A program made the position numbers and the translations under genes. This document shows, piece by piece, positions 7,007 through 12,650 of a DNA stretch of 12,650 nt. The stretch is from the NCBI GenBank assembly GCA_937919125.1, contig CALFOB010000207.1:1-12650 (forward strand), in the 5' to 3' direction. The notes below the pieces were generated by a model that searched no databases, was not told where the DNA came from, and saw only the letters and a list, made by a program, of their open reading frames with translations. Source of the DNA: an uncultured Micrococcales bacterium. Its GTDB lineage: Bacteria > Actinomycetota > Actinomycetes > Actinomycetales > Microbacteriaceae. Position 1 is the first letter of the stretch; every line of letters begins with the position of its first letter.

Positions 7007-7225
7007 TCAGTCGTTCCTAAACCTGATTTTCTTCGCATGCATTATGACTTTAATTCTGGCTATTGATGACTTACCCATCCCGTGAAGTTCTTCTAATTGT
7101 TGCAGAGTAAATTTTCTGAGATCTGAGACTCTATATAATTTGGCATCCACTAGAGCACGTCTGGCAGGACCAGATAGTCCAATTCTTTTCCATTCGCCAT
7201 CAAGTGCGTCGTAGTCAGCAGCCAT
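7007..7225 (-). CDS. Small protein resembling the RNA polymerase alpha C-terminal domain (helix-hairpin-helix)
   Basis: 72 residues. Residues 14-69 look like one alpha-CTD-type unit: IGLSGPARRALVDAKLYRVS, then DLRKFTLQQLEELHGMGKSS and IARIKVIMHAKKIRF. This matches the usual pattern of a helix with A-x-x-x-L, the (V/T)-x-D-L turn, the L-x-x-L-x-G-x-G-x-x-S hairpin (G49, G51) and a final helix ending in a short basic strand. Alpha-CTDs bind AT-rich DNA and contact activators; a stand-alone copy might bind DNA or simply nucleic acid. It is convergent with the lipoprotein gene, 19 bases apart. The start at 7225 is the only Met that keeps the whole domain; the preceding GAAGAA is too close to be a good ribosome-binding site, so the start is uncertain. 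Confidence 0.72.
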   Translation of the reverse strand: MAADYDALDGEWKRIGLSGPARRALVDAKLYRVSDLRKFTLQQLEELHGMGKSSIARIKVIMHAKKIRFRND

Positions 7226-7432
7226 TTCTTCAGTGTATTCGTAACGTTATCTAAAGCTGCAGTTCAAGCACGCCATCAACTATGGCTGCTAATAAACTAC
7301 GAAACAAATGACTATCACCTATAGTCGAGCAAGTTCTAGTGAAACAATATTATGAAGAGTTACCCATAACTATGACCCAACAATTGGTAGTAACGCTAGA
7401 CCTACCCACATCCAGATAGAGATGTTAGGCAT
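7226..7432. other. Intergenic region between divergent small genes, no gene seen
   Basis: About 200 AT-rich bases between the alpha-CTD-like gene and the doubtful membrane ORF. I found only very short open frames (for example 14 codons starting at 7372) without convincing ribosome-binding sites, and no clear hairpin or tandem repeat. It presumably carries the promoters of the flanking genes. Confidence 0.4.
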
Positions 7433-7708
7433 TTGACTGGGCTATCCTGGGGATTTGTCATTGCGGTGGCATCGATTGGTGGACCACTTGTTGTATTTTG
7501 TAATCTCAAGCCTTGCTATGGTCCAGCTCCCTTAGCTTCTTATTCTTTAGTTTCTTGGCTAGGGTTGCTGGCAGCTCTTGGGGCGGGTCTTATTCCCGGC
7601 CCATTAATATCAAGAAAGCTTTCGGAGCCAGCGCAGTCAAAGGGCAGCCTTTTGACCATTGAGTATCAAGATCAGACGAATAGGCAATGGAATACTTATA
7701 CGAGTTGA
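7433..7708 (+). CDS. Possible small two-helix membrane protein
   Basis: 91 codons if translation begins at TTG 7433; the frame is closed upstream by a TAG at 7397-7399 and there is no ATG or GTG between. The product would have two membrane helices (about residues 6-23 and 37-56), a Cys pair (Cys23 and Cys28) at the end of the first, and a polar C-terminal tail of about 35 residues. The hydrophobic segments are longer than expected by chance, which is the main support. Against it are the TTG start, the lack of a clear Shine-Dalgarno and the absence of a recognisable family. It may also be a decayed remnant. Confidence 0.4.
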   Translation: MTGLSWGFVIAVASIGGPLVVFCNLKPCYGPAPLASYSLVSWLGLLAALGAGLIPGPLISRKLSEPAQSKGSLLTIEYQDQTNRQWNTYTS

Positions 7709-7709
7709 A

Positions 7710-7782
7710 CCCGAATAGCTGTCTCAAGTTGTTTTTTGGCTTGTCGGGCGTATTTTAGGCAGCATTTTTCCATCTATTCGGG
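7710..7782. repeat. Perfect 9-base inverted repeat with an alternative pairing partner
   Basis: CCCGAATAG (7710-7718) and CTATTCGGG (7774-7782) are perfect reverse complements 55 bases apart. The first arm can instead pair through CCCGA with TCGGG at 7744-7748, next to CAAG (7725-7728) and CTTG (7740-7743), forming a shorter structure with T-runs inside. It follows the stop of the 7433 frame by only two bases, so it may serve as its terminator. Confidence 0.3.
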
Positions 7783-7854
7783 CTGCGGACGTCATTTTGG
7801 GCCCAAATCTCTTTGAATTCACTATGGTCAGGGCAAAAACCCTCTGTCTTCCCC

Positions 7855-7899
7855 TAGACTGAGAGCAATAGTTAAACGCTTCGTCTAATTTTTGACGAA
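7855..7899 (+). promoter_or_regulatory. Candidate -10 box and leader hairpin of the second giant gene
   Basis: TAGACT (7855-7860) fits an actinobacterial -10 element, although no good -35 is visible. The leader that follows contains TTCGTC-TAATTTTT-GACGAA (7880-7899), a six-pair stem with an eight-base loop. The ribosome-binding site AGGAGA (7931-7936) is seven bases before the ATG at 7944 and fixes the start. Confidence 0.35.
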
Positions 7900-7943
7900 C
7901 ACCAAACTTAAGAAAACAAACCCCCATAACAGGAGAACATTCA

Positions 7944-10900
7944 ATGTTGAAGAAATTACTTAGCATCGCTGCGCTAACATCACTTTTGGTTGGGGGGTTA
8001 AGTGCTACTCAGGCTAATGCGGTAACCCCAAACGTTGATCCCGCTAACGTTCTAGATGGTGGAGCTAGTTTCTCAGTCGACCTTGCTGCTGACGCCACGT
8101 CGGTTGTAATTCCAGCTGGATTAAAAAACTTCGAATTGAGAAGAAACTTCTCACTCCAATCTGCATTCCTAGTTCCACGTGCAGGCCAGAACTTGAGCGT
8201 GGCTTTCACCATCAATCTGCCCAATGGAACTCCAATCACAAGTTCATACCAGATGATGTCTGCTGCGACTGGTCCTACCTTCTACCCTGACGTCAGTGGA
8301 ATGCTGTTCGGAACTGGTCCGAGCTCTTCTTGGAACTACCAAGCCAATACCCTTTCAATTCCTGCAGACCCATCAACATACAGTGGATCGATCAACGCAA
8401 GGTACTACATTGAAGCGCTTGACGGAGAAACTCTGCCAGGTGGCACATACACTTTCTCTAACGCTTTGAAGACCTCCAGTGGAGAAACAGTTGCCATTAG
8501 CGAGCCAGGCCAGACCACCTGGGCTCCAGAAGTTGACTACCTAGTGCCTGGCACAACATTCACTGTTCCTGCTGGTGCAACCAGCACCCAGATTAACGGT
8601 CAGATGTGTGTTGACGTAACCAAGGTTGCTGTTGGTGATGTTTTAGAAACAAAAGTCTTTGTTGATGGCACGGAGGGTAATTCTCTTAACGCATTCTGGA
8701 TAACAAAGTCTGGATTTAAAGAGCAATCTGACATGGGCTACCGCTCGAATGGAATGAGCAACTTCACAGCAACTGTAACCGAATATGACATAGCTTGGGG
8801 TCTTGCTGTTGGCGTAAATATTTACGACTCTACTCTTGCTGTTGGCACAACACATGACATTGCTTACCAGCTTTTCAACCAAGATGGTGAAGATGTGAGC
8901 GGTAGTTGTGCACCTGCAAAGCCTGCTGCACCTACATTGTCACTTATGAGCGGAGCTATTTCCGTTTCAGGTCAATTTGCTAATGGTTCAAGTGGCCAGA
9001 TGATGTCAATGTGTTACGTGTATGAATCAAGTGCACCGGATGTAGCAATTAAGTCAGTTTCAGTTGTGACTAACTTCATGAACAGATCTGGATACAGCTG
9101 TACATTTAACAATCTGCCTGCTAGCAAGACCTATCTGGTCAAGTTCAGAGACAACTATTCAGGTTTGTTCTCTGAGTATTCAGACGCTGCTCAGATAGCA
9201 ATTCCAGCCTCTGGTTACACAGTGTCCAGCACCCATGCAGGTGTTGTTGAAGCTAAGAAGATTGTCAAGGTTAGCGACAACGTCCTACCTATTGAAGATT
9301 ACGGAATCAGCGCGGGAATCGTTCCAGACGGTAACGGTGGTTTCTACATGCTTGGCCAGAAGAACGGTGCATGTCCTCCTGGCTGTAGCCTCGAAGAGAT
9401 TCGTTTGAGAAAAGCAAATGCAACTTCTCTAGATTCATCATTCGCAGGAACTGGAACAGTCCTAATTAACTCGTTCACCCCTGTAAATGGATATGCTGGA
9501 GGCATTGGCTTCTTCGGAACCGCTAAGGATAAGTGGGCTATTCCTGTAAATGGAAGAAACATATCGAACTTCTCTGGTGAAACTCAGATCTTTATGGGAA
9601 ACACAACTACATCAACAGTGACCTCAAAGAGCATTTCAGCTGCAGATGTAACTCCTATTTGTGAGGCTGCTTCAACCGGTTACGCACCTAGAGCAAGCCA
9701 GAACATGCAGATAAACGTTGTGTCAGCAACATCAGCTGACGTACTGCTATCAGTAACTTGTCTCAAGAACTACACCATCGGAGCCATGCAGACTTCACTG
9801 TCTCTGCCGGTGCTAGTTTCAATGAACGCTTCAACCGGTGCTTTGACTGCTGTAGCGACACTGGGTACTCCAAGTGCAGAAGCCAACAACTTTGCTGTTA
9901 GATACACAGTCAACCCAGCAGCAACTGGTACAGAGCCGATGCTGACAGCATTTGTCACATCTTCTTTGGTGACTCAAATCAACAACTATCCTTTGGCAAA
10001 CGGTGGAACCATTACTGACCACGCAATCGTCAGATTGGATTCAAACCTGAACGTACTAAGCACAACCGCATCAGGTTGGGCTACTTCAGGTGGAACAATT
10101 GCCAATGACCCGACCCTGTCAGTTATGACTGTTAACTCAGGAAAGATCTTTGCTTTGACTAGATTCGGTAATGACTACAAGGTCGTTACTTTTGGATCAA
10201 CCGGAGCAGGCTCTGAACTTGTTGTTGATGCCTCAGCATCAGAAATTGCTACTCCAACAATTTCTGTTCTTCAGGGAATTCCAACACCTGCAAATGAGAC
10301 CTTACTTCCTGTTGCGCTGTCAGCAACCGGTAAAGATGCTGCGGGTTGGATTGATCTAACTACGGGTGCTCTAACTAGTGGTGAAGTGTTGCTGTCAACT
10401 TTCTCTATGGGTAATGGAACAGCTAAGTTCTGGCTTCGTGGAGCTGATAAGAACTCCTACATGGTTTACACAGATGCAGCTAAGCCAGCGAACATGTCTG
10501 TTCTTAAGTGGATTGATGCTAGATACGTAGCTCCAGTAGGCGGGGTTCCTGCAGTTACCTCTAAGGATGTTAAGTACTCAAAGAACACTCCAACCGCAGG
10601 TGCGAAAGTAACTCTTACTGGTACCAACCTCGACGTTGTTGTTTCAGCAAAGATTGGTGACAACGCTGCAACGCTTGGAACCAAGAGCGCAACTTCACTT
10701 CAGCTAACTATTCCAACTGCAACCGCAGCGGGAACTGTTGACATCACCCTTACAACTGCAAACGGTGACACTGTTGTTGACACCTTTACTTACGTTGGTG
10801 CCGGTGTTGTGCAGACTGTAACTGTTGGAGCCCTTTCTTCTTCAGTGACTGTTGGCGCTGCTGATCTAGCACTGAGTGCAACTGTTGCATTCTCACCACT

Positions 10901-11762
10901 AGATGCTGGAACTGCAGGTGCCATCACCTGGAGTTCAGAGACACCTTCAGTTTGTTCAATCGTTGCTAACAAGGCACGTGCACTAACTGCTGGTACCTGT
11001 ACTGTGAAGGCAACTGCTGCAGCTAGCGGCCTATTGCTAGCAGGATCAGATACTGAGTCAACAACTGTTGTTGCTGCACCAGCTGCTGCCCAGACAGTTA
11101 CACTGACCGGTCCAACCAGTGTTGTAGTAGACCTAGATGGATTCGATGTAACAGCTTCTGCGTCTTCTGGTCTTCCAGTTGTGTACGCATCAGCTACATC
11201 AGCTATCTGTACTGTTACTTCAGCGGGTCGTGTAGTTGCAATTGCCGAAGGTACTTGTGGGATCACAGCTTCACAGGCTGGAAACGCTAGCTGGTTGCCT
11301 GCGACTAAGACAATCACAATCACAGTAGCTAAGACCCCATCAACTCCTTTGACGGAAAAGGGCGATATCAAGAAGCCTCTTCTACTGTCAAAGACTGGTA
11401 CTTACCTAAAGAGTGGTGACACGCAGCTGGCTTGGAACAGAGCTAAGGGAACACTAGCTTTGAAGCTAACTGTTGTCTACATTGGCCCAATCAAGGCTTC
11501 TGTCTCATTCAAGGTTGGAAGCAAGACGTACACATGTAGCTCGAGCTTCGGCCTAACCAAGAAGCAGTCTTCAAACAAGTACCTGACTCTGACTTCACCA
11601 AACCTATGTACCGGTAAGACAGAGAAGACTCAGCTTGCTACGTTGAAGAAGATCACAACAAGCACCGTGGTTACTGTAACCGTTGTGCGTGATATGTATC
11701 TTCCAACCACATACAAGAAGGTACGCACCAAGACTCGCATTCTTTACGCGAAGCTTGGCTAG
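7944..11762 (+). CDS. Very large secreted protein with beta-propeller-like, TIG and Ig-like domains and a basic C-terminal domain
   Basis: 1272 residues. A Sec signal peptide ends at ANA|V (residues 26/27). Residues 27-325 are beta-rich with no recognised family. About 327-424 looks FN3-like (AAPTLSLMSGAISVSGQF, ending YSDAAQIAIP). About 430-860 resembles a beta-propeller of repeated sensor-type strands; SLDSSFAGTGTV near residue 495 recalls a delta-60 repeat. About 869-952 is a TIG/IPT domain (PTAGAKVTLTGTNLDVVV). Two Ig-like (Big-type) domains follow (about 956-1047 and 1050-1129), each with a Cys pair (C1004/C1019, C1089/C1105). The Lys-rich C-terminal domain (about 1133-1272) also holds two Cys (1198, 1222). 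There is no LPxTG motif or C-terminal helix; the basic end may bind wall polymers. It is probably a surface or matrix protein of unknown ligand, transcribed alone between its own leader and a strong terminator. Confidence 0.85.
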   Translation: MLKKLLSIAALTSLLVGGLSATQANAVTPNVDPANVLDGGASFSVDLAADATSVVIPAGLKNFELRRNFSLQSAFLVPRAGQNLSVAFTINLPNGTPITSSYQMMSAATGPTFYPDVSGMLFGTGPSSSWNYQANTLSIPADPSTYSGSINARYYIEALDGETLPGGTYTFSNALKTSSGETVAISEPGQTTWAPEVDYLVPGTTFTVPAGATSTQINGQMCVDVTKVAVGDVLETKVFVDGTEGNSLNAFWITKSGFKEQSDMGYRSNGMSNFTATVTEYDIAWGLAVGVNIYDSTLAVGTTHDIAYQLFNQDGEDVSGSCAPAKPAAPTLSLMSGAISVSGQFANGSSGQMMSMCYVYESSAPDVAIKSVSVVTNFMNRSGYSCTFNNLPASKTYLVKFRDNYSGLFSEYSDAAQIAIPASGYTVSSTHAGVVEAKKIVKVSDNVLPIEDYGISAGIVPDGNGGFYMLGQKNGACPPGCSLEEIRLRKANATSLDSSFAGTGTVLINSFTPVNGYAGGIGFFGTAKDKWAIPVNGRNISNFSGETQIFMGNTTTSTVTSKSISAADVTPICEAASTGYAPRASQNMQINVVSATSADVLLSVTCLKNYTIGAMQTSLSLPVLVSMNASTGALTAVATLGTPSAEANNFAVRYTVNPAATGTEPMLTAFVTSSLVTQINNYPLANGGTITDHAIVRLDSNLNVLSTTASGWATSGGTIANDPTLSVMTVNSGKIFALTRFGNDYKVVTFGSTGAGSELVVDASASEIATPTISVLQGIPTPANETLLPVALSATGKDAAGWIDLTTGALTSGEVLLSTFSMGNGTAKFWLRGADKNSYMVYTDAAKPANMSVLKWIDARYVAPVGGVPAVTSKDVKYSKNTPTAGAKVTLTGTNLDVVVSAKIGDNAATLGTKSATSLQLTIPTATAAGTVDITLTTANGDTVVDTFTYVGAGVVQTVTVGALSSSVTVGAADLALSATVAFSPLDAGTAGAITWSSETPSVCSIVANKARALTAGTCTVKATAAASGLLLAGSDTESTTVVAAPAAAQTVTLTGPTSVVVDLDGFDVTASASSGLPVVYASATSAICTVTSAGRVVAIAEGTCGITASQAGNASWLPATKTITITVAKTPSTPLTEKGDIKKPLLLSKTGTYLKSGDTQLAWNRAKGTLALKLTVVYIGPIKASVSFKVGSKTYTCSSSFGLTKKQSSNKYLTLTSPNLCTGKTEKTQLATLKKITTSTVVTVTVVRDMYLPTTYKKVRTKTRILYAKLG

Positions 11763-11778
11763 TTCTAAAGCACTAACA

Positions 11779-11813
11779 ACTAACCCGCCCTTAGGAAACT
11801 AGGGCGGGTTAGT
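11779..11813 (+). terminator. Strong hairpin terminator of the second giant gene
   Basis: Arms 11779-11791 and 11801-11813 form a perfect 13-bp GC-rich stem (ACTAACCCGCCCT with its complement). The tip can re-pair as TAG-GAAA-CTA, a stable GNRA-type tetraloop with one bulged T. A short T-rich tail (CCTTTAA) follows. It starts 16 bases after the TAG stop codon at 11760-11762. Confidence 0.85.
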
Positions 11814-11893
11814 CCTTTAACATGTAAGCGGTTGTTTGTAACGAATGGCTGATAGTAGCCTGAGGGGCAAGTTCACCCATTAGTTAGGACAAG

Positions 11894-11906
11894 TAGACTG
11901 ACTACA
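11894..11906 (+). promoter_or_regulatory. -10 box placed for a leaderless transcript of the glucanase gene
   Basis: TAGACT (11894-11899) ends six bases before the ATG at 11906, so the predicted start of transcription is the A of the start codon. No useful Shine-Dalgarno stands at normal distance, which agrees with a leaderless mRNA, common in Actinobacteria. The -35 region is weak. Confidence 0.45.
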
Positions 11907-12650
11907 TGAAAGCTAAATTCCTTGGAATCCTAACTGCAACCGTGATTGTCTTCGCAGGACTTGCAGCACCAACTCTTTCCAATTCTGCATCTGCTGCTGC
12001 TACTTCCTACACAATCACTTTTGATGCTAATGGTGGATCAGGTGTGATGGCGAAGCAGGTAATTCCAGTTAAAGGAAAAGCTCTTTCGCCAAATAAGTTT
12101 GTTAAAGACACTCACCGTTTTAGTGGCTGGTCATTAACTAGGACAGGCAGTGTCAAATATTGGAACGCTGCTGTTATTAAGCCAAAGTCCAAACTAACTC
12201 TTTATGCAAAGTGGACAGTGAATGCTCCAACACCTGTACTTGCTGGACGTACTGTTGGAAAACTTCTATGGTCAGATTCTTTCTCTGGAACAACAGGGGG
12301 ATTGATTGACGCAACTAATTGGACTGCAAGATACTGTGGGCATGAAGCCAGTAATGGTGGCGGAACTTGCCACAACAATGAAAAGCAGTGGTACACACCA
12401 GACGCAATTCGTTTAGACGGATCTGCTCAAGGTAACGCTGTTATCACTGCAAAGAAAGTAACTGGCACTCCTCTTAACGCAGGTAGCTGCATGAACCCAC
12501 CTTGTAGCTTTACTAGCGGTCGCTTTGATACTCAGAATAAGGTTTCCTTTAAGTATGGATACATTGAAACTCGAATGAAGATGCCAACAGGAGGCGGCAA
12601 CTGGCCAGCATTCTGGGCGCTAGGTGATTCGATGAGCGATGTTGGCTGGC
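11906..12650 (+). CDS. Secreted GH16 family beta-glucanase with N-terminal InlB B-repeat, 3' end cut by window edge
   Basis: 248 codons are visible before the right edge. A Sec signal peptide (MKAKFLGILTATVIVFAGLA) is followed by an Ala/Ser-rich cleavage region near residues 28-32. An InlB B-repeat occupies about 35-104 (ITFDANGGSG, RFSGWS, LYAKW). The GH16 domain begins near 119 (LLWSDSFSG) and shows NNEKQWYT (157-164), TSGRFDTQNKVSFKYGYIE (203-221) and GGNWPAFWALG (230-240), all characteristic of laminarinase-like GH16 enzymes that hydrolyse beta-1,3 or beta-1,3-1,4 glucans. The catalytic E-x-D-x-x-E motif normally follows WPAFW by about 15-20 residues and so lies just beyond the window; activity cannot be judged. 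Four Cys (144, 155, 195, 200) may form two disulfides. It would let the cell attack algal or fungal glucans outside the cell. Confidence 0.9.
   Translation, partial: MKAKFLGILTATVIVFAGLAAPTLSNSASAAATSYTITFDANGGSGVMAKQVIPVKGKALSPNKFVKDTHRFSGWSLTRTGSVKYWNAAVIKPKSKLTLYAKWTVNAPTPVLAGRTVGKLLWSDSFSGTTGGLIDATNWTARYCGHEASNGGGTCHNNEKQWYTPDAIRLDGSAQGNAVITAKKVTGTPLNAGSCMNPPCSFTSGRFDTQNKVSFKYGYIETRMKMPTGGGNWPAFWALGDSMSDVGW

Noticed and set aside
10790..11371. 193-codon minus-strand frame inside the second giant gene
   Set aside because: It is antisense to the TIG and Ig-like coding region; its low-complexity Ala/Val/Thr product is explained by the Thr/Ala/Val-rich codons on the other strand.
12202..12396. 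64-codon minus-strand frame inside the glucanase gene
   Set aside because: It is antisense to clearly recognised GH16 sequence and shows no family resemblance.

Overview
The window suggests a low- to mid-GC actinobacterium, most likely a small freshwater member of the Microbacteriaceae (Rhodoluna/Aquiluna-like). The reasons are the roughly even base composition, the actinobacterial form of the SPFH protein with its ribbon-helix-helix partner, TAGACT-type -10 elements including one leaderless start, and several very large secreted modular proteins. This placement is inference; there is no rRNA or other marker gene here.

Layout. (1) 1-1569, minus strand: a three-gene operon that reads SPFH/band-7 membrane protein, then a 56-residue ribbon-helix-helix (Arc-type) DNA-binding protein, then a multi-pass membrane protein cut by the left edge. 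A strong promoter (TTGTCA-17-TATTAT) with a palindrome over its start site drives it. (2) 1570-1840: divergent intergenic region holding that promoter, a long terminator-like hairpin on the plus strand with no gene feeding into it, and the start region of the next gene. (3) 1841-6192, plus strand: a 1293-residue secreted surface protein (Ig-like, nidogen-like, FN3, five FIVAR-like repeats, three InlB B-repeats, OmpA-like C-terminus), closely followed by a GNAT acetyltransferase. (4) 6340-7708: a small lipoprotein gene, a convergent 72-residue protein resembling the C-terminal domain of RNA polymerase alpha, and a doubtful two-helix membrane protein. (5) 7944-11762: a second secreted giant (1272 residues) with an FN3-like region, a beta-propeller-like middle, TIG and Ig-like domains and a basic C-terminal domain, closed by a strong hairpin terminator. 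(6) 11906-12650: the 5' part of a secreted GH16 beta-glucanase with an N-terminal InlB B-repeat, cut by the right edge just before its catalytic motif.

Taken together the plus strand is a cell-surface and secretion island: two adhesin-like giants, a lipoprotein and a polysaccharide-degrading enzyme. The InlB B-repeat is shared by the first giant and the glucanase. The minus-strand operon looks like a separate membrane-organisation module that may control its own expression. No tRNA, rRNA, CRISPR array, transposase or phage gene was seen.
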